In this document: positions 9,495-17,767 of the stretch, one piece after another
Numbering within the stretch: position 1 is the first letter of the stretch
Layout: the number at the start of each line of letters is the position of its first letter
NCBI GenBank assembly: GCA_021808195.1
Contig: JAKBCE010000009.1
Coordinates: 69,930-133,929, forward strand
Source of the DNA: Pseudomonadota bacterium
GTDB taxonomy: Bacteria > Pseudomonadota > Gammaproteobacteria > Steroidobacterales > Steroidobacteraceae
Reading direction: 5' to 3'
DNA length: 64,000 bases
Position numbers and translations under genes: made by a program
Notes under the pieces: model-generated
What the model saw: the letters and a program-made list of their open reading frames with translations, nothing else
Databases searched by the model: none
What the model was told of the DNA's origin: nothing

Positions 9495-10842
9495 GCGCCC
9501 CTGGTGGCTGAGCGGCGCTCGGCTGCGGCTCGGCCATCAGCGCCTCGATCAGGTCCGGATCTTTCGGCACCCCGTCGGTGAGCACTTCATGCCCGCTCTT
9601 GGTAACCGCCACGTCATCTTCGATGCGCACCCCGATGCCCTGCAGGCGCTTCGGCACGCCGCGCGCGCCACGGGGGATATAGATGCCCGGTTCGATCGTG
9701 AGCACCATGCCGGGTTCGAGGACGCGCCAGGCATCCCCCACCTTGTAATCGCCGACATCGTGCACGTCCATCCCCAGCCAATGGCCGGTGCGGTGCATGA
9801 AGAAACGCCGATAGGCGCCATCGCGCTCGAGCTTCGCCGGCTTGCCCTTGAGCAACCCCAGCCGCACCAGCCCCTGGGTGATGACGCGCACCGCCGCCTC
9901 GTGCGGCTCGTTCCAATGCGCACCCGGACGCACCCGGGCGATCGCCGCGAGGTTCGCCTCGTGCACCACCTCATAGACCGCGCGCTGCTCGGGCGAGAAG
10001 CGCCCATTGACTGGGAAAGTCCGGGTGATATCCGAGGCATAGCACTGGTATTCGCACCCGGCATCGATCAGCACCACCTCCCCGTCGCGCAAGGGTTGAT
10101 CGTTTTCGTTGTAGTGCAGGATGCAGCTGTTCGCCCCGGAGCCGACGATCGGGTGGTAGGACGTGTCGGCACCGTGACGTCCGAACTCGTGCACGATTTC
10201 GGCCATGAGCTCGTATTCGATCCGGCCGGGTCGGCAATGGCGCATCGCTCGCACGTGGGCGAGCGCACCGATCCTGGCCGCCTCGCGCATCAGCTCGAGC
10301 TCGGCGCGGGACTTAAACAGACGCAGCTCATGCAGGACCTGATCGAGCGCCACGAACTCCTGCGGCGGATGGCGCCCGTTGCGCGCCTGGGTGCGCAGGC
10401 CGTTCACCCAGCCAACCACGCGCGCGTCAAACTCGGGATAGATTCCCATCGCGTAGAACACTTTCACCCGGTTTTCCATCAATCCCGGCAGGATCTCGTC
10501 GATGTCCGTTATGGGGAAGGCATCGTCGGCGCCATAGCGGCGCCGCGCGCCCACCGGTCCGGCTCGTCGCCCGTCCCAGGTCTCGCGCGCCGGATCGCGA
10601 TCGCGGACGAACAGGATGTACTCGGCCTGCTCACGGCCCGGAATCAGCACGGCAACCGATTCGGGCTCACCAAAACCGGTGAGGTAGTGAAAATCACTGT
10701 CCTGCCGGTACGCGTAAGTCACGTCGTTGTTGCGCGTACGCACCGGAGCGGCCGGCACGATGGCAATGGCGTCACGACCCATCAGTCGCATCAATGCACT
10801 GCGGCGGCGGGCAAATTCTTCGGCGGGGCTCACGGGTTTCAA
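9457..10842 (-). CDS. pepP: Xaa-Pro aminopeptidase P
   Basis: Dinuclear metal (Mn) aminopeptidase that removes N-terminal residues preceding proline. The N-terminal creatinase-like domain (FHYLTGFGEPESV) is followed by a pita-bread catalytic domain with all five metal ligands: Asp260 and Asp271 (LIDAGCEYQCYASDIT), His354 (HRTGHWLGMDVHD), Glu384 (LTIEPGIYIP) and Glu408 (GVRIEDDV). 461 residues, with a somewhat long polar C-terminal tail. It overlaps ygfB by 4 bp upstream, matching the ygfB-pepP-ubiH operon of gammaproteobacteria. Confidence 0.96.
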   Translation of the reverse strand: MKPVSPAEEFARRRSALMRLMGRDAIAIVPAAPVRTRNNDVTYAYRQDSDFHYLTGFGEPESVAVLIPGREQAEYILFVRDRDPARETWDGRRAGPVGARRRYGADDAFPITDIDEILPGLMENRVKVFYAMGIYPEFDARVVGWVNGLRTQARNGRHPPQEFVALDQVLHELRLFKSRAELELMREAARIGALAHVRAMRHCRPGRIEYELMAEIVHEFGRHGADTSYHPIVGSGANSCILHYNENDQPLRDGEVVLIDAGCEYQCYASDITRTFPVNGRFSPEQRAVYEVVHEANLAAIARVRPGAHWNEPHEAAVRVITQGLVRLGLLKGKPAKLERDGAYRRFFMHRTGHWLGMDVHDVGDYKVGDAWRVLEPGMVLTIEPGIYIPRGARGVPKRLQGIGVRIEDDVAVTKSGHEVLTDGVPKDPDLIEALMAEPQPSAAQPPGAHGRARRDQRVRA

Positions 10843-11399
10843 TGAAAGGGTGCTCCAGGCGGGTTGGGTGGCGGCTCGCGCAGCGGCGCGAGCTCCTCGA
10901 ATACCACTTGCACGCTGACGCGGATGAATTCGACGAGTTCAGCGTAGGCCTCCTCGTTCGACTCCTCGCTCTGCGTCGGGTCCACCGCGGCGCTACCGAT
11001 TTCCCGGATGTCACTGACGATCTCGCTGACCTCGCCGGGCATGTTGGCCGCATCGCGCAGCACACCGAGCCCGAGACCATAGAGAAAGCCCTGACACCAC
11101 AGCGCGAGCGCCGCGGCGCGTTCGATGATCGGACAGCCATCATCGGGCAGCAGCAGGTCGAATTGCATCTCCGGCTCGCCGAGCGCCCCGGCAGTGTGCC
11201 GATACAGCGCCCGCAGCACCTGAGCGCTCGCGGGCTGGGCCTGCCCCTCGGGCAGGATGTCGAGCAGCCAATCCGCGAAGCGGTACCCGGGCGCAGAGCA
11301 CAGCGAGCCGGTGAGCGTACCGTGCGCCTCGGCCGCCTCGGCGAGGGAGTGCTCGCCGGTGAGCACACTTTGAATCTCGGCATAGTCTGCTTGGATCAT
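10839..11399 (-). CDS. UPF0149 family protein YgfB
   Basis: Member of the YgfB/YecA-like UPF0149 family, 186 residues, all-helical. The family segments HGTLTGSLCS near residue 26 and FLYGLGLG near residue 105 are visible. In Pseudomonas a YgfB protein acts as a regulator, but the biochemical role of the family is poorly defined. It is the first gene of the ygfB-pepP-ubiH-ubiI unit. A CATAAT sequence ends 8 bp before its ATG, so the mRNA may start at or next to the start codon. Confidence 0.88.
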   Translation of the reverse strand: MIQADYAEIQSVLTGEHSLAEAAEAHGTLTGSLCSAPGYRFADWLLDILPEGQAQPASAQVLRALYRHTAGALGEPEMQFDLLLPDDGCPIIERAAALALWCQGFLYGLGLGVLRDAANMPGEVSEIVSDIREIGSAAVDPTQSEESNEEAYAELVEFIRVSVQVVFEELAPLREPPPNPPGAPFH

Positions 11400-11407
11400 C
11401 GTGAGCC

Positions 11408-11413
11408 ATTATG
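11408..11413 (-). promoter_or_regulatory. -10 element 8 bp before ygfB
   Basis: CATAAT on the minus strand, separated by 8 bp from the ygfB ATG. This geometry predicts a leaderless or near-leaderless mRNA. No clear ribosome site lies between. Confidence 0.5.
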
Positions 11414-11473
11414 CCGCATGTCGACCCCGACGGATCCCCGAGCGCAGCGGCGGGGCGTTGCACTGCGCTCTCA

Positions 11474-11503
11474 TTGACCGCATGGAGAGCCCGGCACTAT
11501 AGT
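11474..11503 (+). promoter_or_regulatory. Sigma-70 type promoter of the TIGR02449 gene-zapA unit
   Basis: TTGACC (11474-11479), an 18 bp spacer and TATAGT (11498-11503), one of the best promoters in the window. The ATG follows 9 bp later, so the leader would be only about 3 nt. Confidence 0.7.
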
Positions 11504-11512
11504 CGCGCCAGC

Positions 11513-11743
11513 ATGAGCGCCAGCGCATCTTCACCCTTGGATACGGAACTCGACCGCCTGGCTCGACGGGTCGATGAGTTGCTGGCAGCCCTGGAGCAAT
11601 TGCGTGATGAGAATCGCGCATTGAAGCAGCGGCACGAATCGCTCGCCGGTGAGCGCGCAACGCTGCTGCAGAAGAATGAACAGGTGCGCGCGCGAGTCGA
11701 GGCCATGATCGGTCGGCTGAAAACCCTGGAGCACGGCGCGTGA
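11513..11743 (+). CDS. TIGR02449 family small coiled-coil protein (ZapB-like)
   Basis: A 76-residue protein that is almost entirely coiled coil, with heptads such as LDRLARRVDELLAALEQL and NEQVRARVEAMIGRLKTL. Proteins of this family sit directly before zapA in many gammaproteobacteria and are treated as ZapB-like or cell-division associated; this is family knowledge, not shown here. The ATG at 11513 is chosen because the promoter at 11474-11503 lies just ahead and the family start is short. The zapA start codon overlaps its stop by 4 bp. Confidence 0.85.
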   Translation: MSASASSPLDTELDRLARRVDELLAALEQLRDENRALKQRHESLAGERATLLQKNEQVRARVEAMIGRLKTLEHGA

Positions 11744-12054
11744 ATGAGGACCCGGCACGCGTCAGCGTGCGCATACTCGATCGGGACTACATGGTCGCCT
11801 GCCCGCACGAGGAGCGCCCGGCGCTGCTCGACGCCGCGGAGTACCTCAACGCCCGCATGCGCGAGATACGCGACAGCGGCAAGGTCGTTGGACTCGATCG
11901 GATCGCCGTCATGGTCGCGCTCAATATGGCCAATGAGCTGCTGCAGCAGCGCGAACGGGGCAGCCGGGGCGCAGTCGAGGCCGGCGACAAAGTGCGCGCC
12001 CTACGCGAGCGCGTGGAAACGGCGCTCGGACACAGCCAGCCGCTTGACCTGTGA
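11740..12054 (+). CDS. zapA: Cell division protein ZapA
   Basis: FtsZ-ring associated protein that bundles FtsZ filaments at midcell. The N-terminal globular part (VSVRILDRDYMVACPHEERPALL) precedes a helix with the family segment RIAVMVALNMANELL and a C-terminal coiled coil. 104 residues, normal length. It starts with GTG at 11740 in a 4 bp overlap with the preceding small gene. 6S RNA follows, as in the conserved zapA-ssrS-fau order. Confidence 0.94.
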   Translation: MNEDPARVSVRILDRDYMVACPHEERPALLDAAEYLNARMREIRDSGKVVGLDRIAVMVALNMANELLQQRERGSRGAVEAGDKVRALRERVETALGHSQPLDL

Positions 12055-12103
12055 TGCCACGCGTGCGGCAGGCGCGCAACCTGCGCCCGAGCGGGCTTTG
12101 GTG

Positions 12104-12109
12104 TACAGT
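12104..12109 (+). promoter_or_regulatory. -10 element of 6S RNA
   Basis: TACAGT, ending 7 bp before the first base of the closing stem of 6S RNA, which fits a transcription start at about 12116. The -35 region (near 12081) is a poor match. Confidence 0.6.
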
Positions 12110-12115
12110 GCTCAA

Positions 12116-12309
12116 AGCGTCGCCTGCGGTGTTCGACACGCGGGCCGGGTTACCTCGGACCCTAATTGAAACACCCATGGGACTTCAGGGCTTGCCGGCA
12201 GAATTGTGCAAGTCCGCCCTGAGCGGAAAGCCTTACCTGCCGCAGCCCGTCCCACTTGTTGCTCTGGTTCGAGAGCAACGGTTCGCACCGGCACAGGCGG
12301 GTGACGCTT
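12116..12309 (+). ncRNA. ssrS: 6S RNA
   Basis: About 194 nt between zapA and fau, the standard position of 6S RNA, which binds sigma-70 RNA polymerase by mimicking an open promoter. A long closing stem is evident: GCGTC-GCCTG-CGGTG (12117-12131) pairs with CACCG (12286-12290), CAGGC (12294-12298) and GACGC (12303-12307). The 3' half contains GGTTCGAGAGCAACGGTTCG, resembling the 3' arm of known 6S RNAs. A -10 element sits exactly before the 5' end. The boundaries are inferred from the stem. Confidence 0.9.
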
Positions 12310-12336
12310 CCTGATTCCACACTGCAGCAGGCCCGC

Positions 12337-12921
12337 ATGCGATTGCGGGCCGCGCTCCGGCAGGCCCGCCGGGGCGTTCCGGCTGCCGAGCGCGCGCGCC
12401 GCGCGCATCGCGTCGCACTGCTCGCCGACCGCGAGGGGCTGCTGCAAGCGCGCTGGCGCATCGGTCTTTACCTCGCCCTGCCCGAGGAGCTCGACACCGG
12501 CGCGTTGATCGCGCTCGCCCGCCGCCGCGGCTGCGGAATCTACCTACCGCGCATCGACTCACAGCCGCAGGCACGCACGATGCAGTTCGTGCGCTTCAGC
12601 ACGCGCCTGCCACTCAACCGCTTCGGCATTCCTGAACCGATCGGACCGGTGCTGCCGAGCATCCACGCCCTCGACGTCATCTTCGTGCCGCTGGTCGGAT
12701 TCGACCGACACGGCAGTCGGCTCGGCATGGGCGGCGGATATTACGATCGCGCGCTGGCTTGCACGCGCACGCGTGCCATGGGACGGCCGTTGCTCGTTGG
12801 ACTCGGCTACGCGTTGCAGCAGCTCGAACGCATCGAGCGTGCCGCACATGATGTGCCACTCGATATGGTGATCACCGAGCGCAGCGTGATCCGCTGTGCA
12901 GGAACACGCACCGTTCCCTGA
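12337..12921 (+). CDS. 5-formyltetrahydrofolate cyclo-ligase
   Basis: Converts 5-formyl-THF to 5,10-methenyl-THF with ATP (YgfA/FAU1/MTHFS family). The basic N-terminus [19 protein letters not shown] and the substrate/ATP loop [19 protein letters not shown] are typical. An in-frame GTG at 12301 exists, but it lies in the 3' stem of 6S RNA with AGGCGG directly against it. The ATG at 12337 has AGCAGG 5 nt ahead and gives 194 residues, the usual size. The gene is in its conserved place behind ssrS and may be transcribed with it. Confidence 0.92.
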   Translation: MRLRAALRQARRGVPAAERARRAHRVALLADREGLLQARWRIGLYLALPEELDTGALIALARRRGCGIYLPRIDSQPQARTMQFVRFSTRLPLNRFGIPEPIGPVLPSIHALDVIFVPLVGFDRHGSRLGMGGGYYDRALACTRTRAMGRPLLVGLGYALQQLERIERAAHDVPLDMVITERSVIRCAGTRTVP

Positions 12922-12997
12922 GCAACGCGAACACGCCGCACCGATCGAGTGGCGGAACATCGCGCGTGCGTCGTTAGCACATCCTCTCATGACTTGC

Positions 12998-13025
12998 TTG
13001 TATTTTTGTTTCGCATGTATATACT
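12998..13025 (+). promoter_or_regulatory. Promoter of the Lys/Ala-rich peptide gene
   Basis: TTGTAT (12998-13003), 16 bp, TATACT (13020-13025), inside an AT-rich island that is unusual for this GC-rich region. Confidence 0.5.
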
Positions 13026-13061
13026 CGGCCCTCGGACTAACCCGTCAACTGGAGAGCCAAC

Positions 13062-13115
13062 ATGGCGAAGGCAAAGAAGAAGGCCGCGAAGAAAAAAGCT
13101 GCGAAGAAGAAGTAA
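13062..13115 (+). CDS. 17-residue Lys/Ala-rich basic peptide
   Basis: A tiny frame with a good ribosome site (GGAGAG, 7 nt spacing), ATG, 16 codons using only Ala and Lys, and [20 protein letters not shown], with 10 Lys in 17. It has its own promoter-like sequence upstream and a perfect 12 bp hairpin just after the stop, so it looks like an independent short transcript. The composition resembles histone H1-like or AlgP-like C-terminal tails, suggesting nucleic-acid binding, but this is inference. It lies between fau and rpiA. Confidence 0.6.
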   Translation: MAKAKKKAAKKKAAKKK

Positions 13116-13124
13116 GGCCTTTCG

Positions 13125-13152
13125 CTCGGCGGCCGCTCCGGCGGCCGCCGAG
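13125..13152 (+). terminator. Perfect hairpin after the Lys/Ala peptide gene
   Basis: CTCGGCGGCCGC - TCCG - GCGGCCGCCGAG, a 12 bp perfect stem with a UUCG-like tight loop, 9 bp after the stop codon. No T-run follows, so it could be a factor-assisted terminator or an RNA-stabilising 3' end. Confidence 0.55.
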
Positions 13153-13222
13153 TGAAACAAAGTTCGATGCCCTCGTGCCCGCGACAGCGGGCACATTCGT
13201 TTCCAGACCCCGGAAAACAGCC

Positions 13223-13909
13223 GTGACAGACAGCAGCCGCGCACGTTCGAACGACACCGACAGCCACGCGAAGAAGCGCCGCAGCGCAGAGGCCGCCCTG
13301 CGCTTCGTGCAGCCGGACAGCGTACTCGGCGTGGGAACCGGCTCCACCGTCGGCTGCTTCATCGAGGCGCTCGCCGCGCGGCCAGGCCTGGTCCGCACGG
13401 CAGTATCGAGCTCCGAAGCAACCAGCCGCCAGCTGCGCGCTGCCGGCATCGAGATCCTCGACCTCAATGAGGTGACCGCGCTGCCGGTGTACATCGACGG
13501 CGCCGATGAGGCGACCCGCAACCGGCAGCTGATCAAGGGCGGCGGCGGCGCGCTGACGCGAGAGAAGATCGTGGCAGCGGCGGCAGATCGTTTCATCTGC
13601 ATCATCGATGAGGCCAAGCTGGTCGAGACCCTGGGCGCCTTTCCACTGCCCATCGAGGTCATCCCTATGGCGCGCGCGCTGGTGACACGCACGATCGAGA
13701 CACGGGGCGCGCAAGCGGTATGGCGTCGGGGATTCGTGACGGACAACGGCAACCACATCCTCGACGTGCACGGACTGTCGATCGGCGACCCGCTCGCGCT
13801 CGAGCGCGAACTCGGTGCAATCACGGGGGTAGTGACCGTGGGATTGTTCGCCGCACGTCCGGCGGATGTGCTGCTGGTCGGTACCGCAACGGGCACCGAA
13901 GCGATCTAG
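13223..13909 (+). CDS. rpiA: Ribose-5-phosphate isomerase A
   Basis: Interconverts ribulose 5-phosphate and ribose 5-phosphate in the pentose phosphate pathway. Phosphate/substrate loops are present: GVGTGST (residues 36-42), SSEATS, the YIDGADEAT motif with catalytic Asp, and [12 protein letters not shown]. The GTG at 13223 gives 228 residues, close to the 219 of E. coli. The frame is open far upstream, but only this start fits the family alignment, with GGAAAA as a weak ribosome site. Rpe, the epimerase of the same pathway, is 3 kb downstream. Confidence 0.95.
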   Translation: MTDSSRARSNDTDSHAKKRRSAEAALRFVQPDSVLGVGTGSTVGCFIEALAARPGLVRTAVSSSEATSRQLRAAGIEILDLNEVTALPVYIDGADEATRNRQLIKGGGGALTREKIVAAAADRFICIIDEAKLVETLGAFPLPIEVIPMARALVTRTIETRGAQAVWRRGFVTDNGNHILDVHGLSIGDPLALERELGAITGVVTVGLFAARPADVLLVGTATGTEAI

Positions 13910-13919
13910 CCGCCTCCGC

Positions 13920-15266
13920 TCACGCGCCGTTGCCCGAGGCGATCACGAGCGTCGGCCGCGGCGGCTCCTGCACCAGCTCGCGCAGCGTCAGATCCCCACA
14001 GCGGTGGCGACGCGCCTCGTCGATCGCCCCGAGCAGCCGATCAACCGGAGGAATTGGCAACAGCCGCGGCGTGAAATCCCCCGGGCGGTGGCTGCGCGCG
14101 ACGTCGAAGATCTCCGTGAGCTTGATGCGCCCCAGGTCACGCGCCGGCAGCAGCTCGTCATCTTCGGTCACGACCAGCATCCCGCCGCGCTCGAGACCTG
14201 CAACCATCTGAGCCAGTGCAATGCCCGGCAAGCCGAGCTCGCTGGCGAGCGCCGTCAGGCTCCAGCGCTTCTCTCCCGTGAGGTAAGCGCGCCCCACCAG
14301 ATACATGATGCGCAGCGCCAGCTGCTCGACCTCCGCGCCGGAGAGCTTCAGCTCCTGCAGCCCGAGGCGCAGATAGGCTGGATTCTGGATATAGAACGCG
14401 AGCTGCGCGCCGGCGAGCAGGATCAGCCAGCCCAGATAGGTCCACAGCAGACCCACGACAATGAACGCAAAGCCCGCGTAGACGATGGCAAGGCGTGTCG
14501 AGTGCACGACGAACGCGGTAAACACCCGCCCGACCGCGGCCCAGAGCACACCGGCGACCAGCGCGCCGATCAGCGCCGGACGCCATTGCACGCGCGTGTT
14601 CGGCACCAGCAGATACAGCCCGGTGAACGCCACAATCACCATTGCATACGGGGCGAGCTTGATCCCCGCGGTCGCGAACACATCGATCCAGGGCAGCCGG
14701 CTGAGGTCGCGGAACGGTGCGCTGTCGATCGCCCGGTGCGACATGCCGACGAACATCACCAGGATCGCCGGACCACCCACCACCAACGTGAGGTACTCCG
14801 TCATGCGGCGCGCGAAGCTGCGCGGCTGTTGCACGCGCCAGAGGAAATTGAAGCTGTCCTCGACTTTTTTGATGGTGCCGATCAGCGTCCAGGCGAGCAG
14901 CGCGAACCCCACCGAGCCGACCACCCCGCCGCTGACGTGATCGGCGAACTGCACGACGCGCGAGGTGACCTGGGCCGCATCCTGTGGCCCGAGCGCACTG
15001 AAAAACTGGTAAACGACCGGCTCGAGGTCGCCACGCGCGCCGAACAGCTTCAGGATTGCAAAGCTGAAAGCCGCCAACGGGATCAGGGTCAACAGCGTGG
15101 TATAGACAAGGCCCATCGCCCGCAGGTTGATCTGCCCACCCGCCAGATCGCGCAGCACCGCGTACACATAGCTCAGCGCGTTGAAGAGCCGTCCGCGCGT
15201 CGGACCGCTGCGCTCGGCGCCGCCGAAGAACCAGTCATCGAGGAATGCCCAGATTCGAGCCCACAT
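13920..15266 (-). CDS. YihY/BrkB family inner-membrane protein
   Basis: Polytopic membrane protein of the YihY/virulence-factor BrkB family (448 residues). The first 300 residues contain about six hydrophobic segments, with the family signature GSVGFALLAWTLIGTIKKVEDSFN split over residues 115-139 and the WRPALIGALVAGVLW segment. Residues 310-420 form a soluble region that looks like a winged-helix domain (SLTALASELGLPGIALAQMV). Its transport function is not established; despite the older name it is not a ribonuclease BN. TAATCT ends 9 bp before the ATG. Confidence 0.88.
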   Translation of the reverse strand: MWARIWAFLDDWFFGGAERSGPTRGRLFNALSYVYAVLRDLAGGQINLRAMGLVYTTLLTLIPLAAFSFAILKLFGARGDLEPVVYQFFSALGPQDAAQVTSRVVQFADHVSGGVVGSVGFALLAWTLIGTIKKVEDSFNFLWRVQQPRSFARRMTEYLTLVVGGPAILVMFVGMSHRAIDSAPFRDLSRLPWIDVFATAGIKLAPYAMVIVAFTGLYLLVPNTRVQWRPALIGALVAGVLWAAVGRVFTAFVVHSTRLAIVYAGFAFIVVGLLWTYLGWLILLAGAQLAFYIQNPAYLRLGLQELKLSGAEVEQLALRIMYLVGRAYLTGEKRWSLTALASELGLPGIALAQMVAGLERGGMLVVTEDDELLPARDLGRIKLTEIFDVARSHRPGDFTPRLLPIPPVDRLLGAIDEARRHRCGDLTLRELVQEPPRPTLVIASGNGA

Positions 15267-15322
15267 AGCGACAGAAGATTAAGCGTGGCGCGCCGATCTG
15301 TCATCCACGCCGCACGCACGCC

Positions 15323-16120
15323 TCAGGTACGCATGCCCCGCCGCTCGCGGATCAGCTCGTAGGCCCCGATGATCTGCTGGGTGCGCTGTTTGGCGTGCTC
15401 GATCATGGAATCGGACAGACCATTCGCCTTGAGCTTGTCGGGATGGTGACGGCTCAGCTGCCGTCGGTACGCCTTGACGATCTCCCGGTCGCTGTCGGCA
15501 GCGCTCGCGCCGAGCACCCGGTAGGCTCGCTCCAGATCCTCGCTCGGATCGGGCCCGGAACTCGGACCGAAACCGCGCGCATGGATGCGCAGCGCCGCCT
15601 CGATCTGCGCAAACTCGAGCGAGGAGATCCCGAGCCGCGCGGCGATCTGGCCGAGCAGTGGCCGAACCGGCCCGTCGAGACCGTTGCCGGCGAGCGCCGC
15701 CCGGACTTGCAACTCGAGGAACAGCCGCCGCAGATGAGCGCGGCCATGACAGACGCGGTTCAGCTCGCCGAGCTCACCCTGCAGATCAAATCCCTGCCGC
15801 TTGCCTGTGGTGAAGTGCTCGATCGCGGCATGCACCTGCGCCGGGGTGAGCCGCAGCTGCGCCATCACTGCGCGCGCCGCGACAATTTCCTGCTCGGAAA
15901 CCCGCCCATCGGCCTTGGCGAGAAATCCCATGACGCGGAACGTGGAACGAAAGAACTGCTCGCCAACCGCCGCAGCATGCCCGGTACTTCCCGTCCCGCC
16001 GCGCTGCTCGGCATAGGCGTCGAACTGGTGACCGATCAGTGCCCCGAGCACGGCCCCGACCGGCCCGAAGCCGAGCACGAAGCCGAGCAGGCCGCCGGCG
16101 AGCTTCCCGGTGTATCTCAT
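15323..16120 (-). CDS. djlA: Co-chaperone DjlA
   Basis: Membrane-anchored J-domain protein that stimulates DnaK. Order of domains: one N-terminal transmembrane segment rich in glycine (GKLAGGLLGFVLGFGPVGAV), a central TerB-like helical domain (FLAKADGRVSEQEI, about 75-180), and a C-terminal J-domain with the HPD tripeptide in SRHHPDKL and the family motif RAYRVLG. The ATG at 16120 (MRYTGKLAGG) matches the family; an open frame continues 17 codons upstream into the purC promoter. No good ribosome site is visible. Confidence 0.92.
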   Translation of the reverse strand: MRYTGKLAGGLLGFVLGFGPVGAVLGALIGHQFDAYAEQRGGTGSTGHAAAVGEQFFRSTFRVMGFLAKADGRVSEQEIVAARAVMAQLRLTPAQVHAAIEHFTTGKRQGFDLQGELGELNRVCHGRAHLRRLFLELQVRAALAGNGLDGPVRPLLGQIAARLGISSLEFAQIEAALRIHARGFGPSSGPDPSEDLERAYRVLGASAADSDREIVKAYRRQLSRHHPDKLKANGLSDSMIEHAKQRTQQIIGAYELIRERRGMRT

Positions 16121-16156
16121 GGGGGTATGGGGACGTGCGCAGCGTGCATGCGCTGC

Positions 16157-16162
16157 TATAGT
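16157..16162 (+). promoter_or_regulatory. -10 element 7 bp before purC
   Basis: TATAGT with the purC ATG 7 bp downstream. It forms part of a near-palindrome, GCTATAGTAGC, so it could also serve the divergent djlA (TATAGC on the other strand). Confidence 0.5.
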
Positions 16163-16169
16163 AGCAAGC

Positions 16170-17066
16170 ATGGCTGTACCGACTGTCTACCGCACGTCAC
16201 TGCACGGGCTCGAGAAGATCCACGAAGGCAAGGTTCGCGACATTTATGCCGCGGGGCCCGATGCGCTGCTGATCGTGACCACCGATCGGCTGTCCGCCTT
16301 CGATGTGATTCTGCCGGACCCGATCCCCGGCAAGGGTCGGGTACTGAACCAGATCTCGCAGTTCTGGTTCGAGCGCACCGCTCACATCGTGCCGAACCAG
16401 CTCACCGGGCGAACCGTCGACTCGGTGGTGAGTGATCCGGCCGAGCGCGCCGTGCTCGCCGAGCGCGCCATGGTGGTCAAACGACTGAAGGCACTGCCGA
16501 TCGAGGCGGTGGTTCGCGGCTATCTGATCGGCTCGGGATGGAAGGAGTATCAGCAAACCGGCAGGGTGTGCGGCATCGAACTGCCGGCCGGACTGACGCT
16601 CGCGGCGCGTCTGCCCGCGCCGATCTTCACGCCCGCCACCAAGGCGGCGGCCGGTGAGCACGACCAGAACATCTCCTTCGCCGAGACCGAGCGGTTGATT
16701 GGCGCGCCGCTCGCGGCGCAGATGCGCGCTTGCGCCATTGCGCTTTACGAGTTCGCCGCCGCGCATGCGCGCGCGCGCGGCATCATCATCGCCGACACGA
16801 AGTTTGAATTCGGGCTCGACGAGCACGGCACGCTCACGCTGATCGATGAGGTGCTGACGCCGGACTCCTCACGCTTCTGGGCGGCGGATCGCTATCGTGC
16901 CGGCATCAGTCCGCCGAGCTTCGACAAGCAGTTCGTGCGCGATTACCTCGAGACGCTCGACTGGGACAAGCGCGCGCCGGGACCGAAGCTGCCGGCCGAA
17001 ATCATCGCGCGCACCAGCGAGAAGTACCACGAGGCGCTGCGGCGCCTGACGGAACCCGCCACGTGA
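16170..17066 (+). CDS. purC: Phosphoribosylaminoimidazole-succinocarboxamide synthase
   Basis: SAICAR synthetase of de novo purine synthesis, joining CAIR and aspartate with ATP. The motifs [36 protein letters not shown] and IADTKFEFG are present. At 298 residues it belongs to the longer (yeast/Xanthomonas-like) version rather than the 237-residue E. coli type. The ATG at 16170 is 7 bp behind a TATAGT, so the mRNA may be leaderless. Its stop overlaps the rpe start (GTGA). Confidence 0.96.
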   Translation: MAVPTVYRTSLHGLEKIHEGKVRDIYAAGPDALLIVTTDRLSAFDVILPDPIPGKGRVLNQISQFWFERTAHIVPNQLTGRTVDSVVSDPAERAVLAERAMVVKRLKALPIEAVVRGYLIGSGWKEYQQTGRVCGIELPAGLTLAARLPAPIFTPATKAAAGEHDQNISFAETERLIGAPLAAQMRACAIALYEFAAAHARARGIIIADTKFEFGLDEHGTLTLIDEVLTPDSSRFWAADRYRAGISPPSFDKQFVRDYLETLDWDKRAPGPKLPAEIIARTSEKYHEALRRLTEPAT

Positions 17067-17731
17067 GTGCTCACTGGATCGCCCCGTCCATCCTGTCGGC
17101 CGATTTCGCCCGGCTCGGGGAGGAAGTGGACGCGGTCATTGCCGCAGGGGCCGATCTGATCCACTTCGACGTGATGGACAACCATTACGTCCCCAACCTC
17201 ACCATCGGACCGCCGGTGTGCGAGGCGTTGCACAAGCACGGCGTGACGGTTCCGATCGACGTGCACCTGATGGTCCGTCCGGTCGACCGGATCGTGCCGG
17301 ACTTCGCCCGCGCCGGCGCCGGATACATCAGCTTCCACCCCGAAGCCAGCGAGCACGTCGATCGGACCATCGAATTGATCCGCGAACACGGCTGCCGACC
17401 CGGGCTGGTGCTCAATCCGGCCACAGCCCTCGACTGCCTAGACTACACGCTCGAGAAGCTCGACCTGGTGCTGGTCATGTCGGTCAATCCGGGCTTCGGC
17501 GGCCAGCGATTCATCCCCGCCGCTCTGAGGAAACTCGAAGCGGTGCGGCGGCGCATCGAGGCGATCGGCCGCCCGGTGCGTCTCGAGGTCGACGGCGGGG
17601 TGAAGGTCGAGAATATCCAGGCATGCGCGCGCGCCGGCGCAGACACCTTCGTGGCCGGTTCGGCCATTTTCGGCAGTACGGATTACGCGGCCACGTTGCG
17701 CGCCATGCGCGCGCAGCTCAGCGCTCTGTGA
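17063..17731 (+). CDS. rpe: Ribulose-phosphate 3-epimerase
   Basis: TIM-barrel metalloenzyme interconverting ribulose 5-phosphate and xylulose 5-phosphate. The signatures [32 protein letters not shown] (metal His and catalytic Asp), [16 protein letters not shown] and LEVDGGV are all intact. 222 residues, GTG start in a 4 bp overlap with purC, so translationally coupled to it. Confidence 0.97.
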   Translation: MSAHWIAPSILSADFARLGEEVDAVIAAGADLIHFDVMDNHYVPNLTIGPPVCEALHKHGVTVPIDVHLMVRPVDRIVPDFARAGAGYISFHPEASEHVDRTIELIREHGCRPGLVLNPATALDCLDYTLEKLDLVLVMSVNPGFGGQRFIPAALRKLEAVRRRIEAIGRPVRLEVDGGVKVENIQACARAGADTFVAGSAIFGSTDYAATLRAMRAQLSAL

Positions 17732-17737
17732 GCCGGC

Positions 17738-17762
17738 CGCCGCACCCTCGCCGGGTGCGGCG
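17738..17762. terminator. Hairpin between convergent rpe and the CRP-like gene
   Basis: CGCCGCACCC-like stem: GCCGCACCC (17739-17747) pairs with GGGTGCGGC (17753-17761) around a 5 nt loop, extended by one pair. It sits 6 bp after the rpe stop and 6 bp from the stop of the opposing gene, so it may end both transcripts. No T-run is seen. Confidence 0.5.
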
Positions 17763-17767
17763 CTCGC

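Noticed and set aside
13920..15362. Plus-strand frame of nearly 500 codons opposite yihY
   Set aside because: Arg/Gln/His-rich antisense frame of a membrane protein gene; hydrophobic codons read backwards give this composition.
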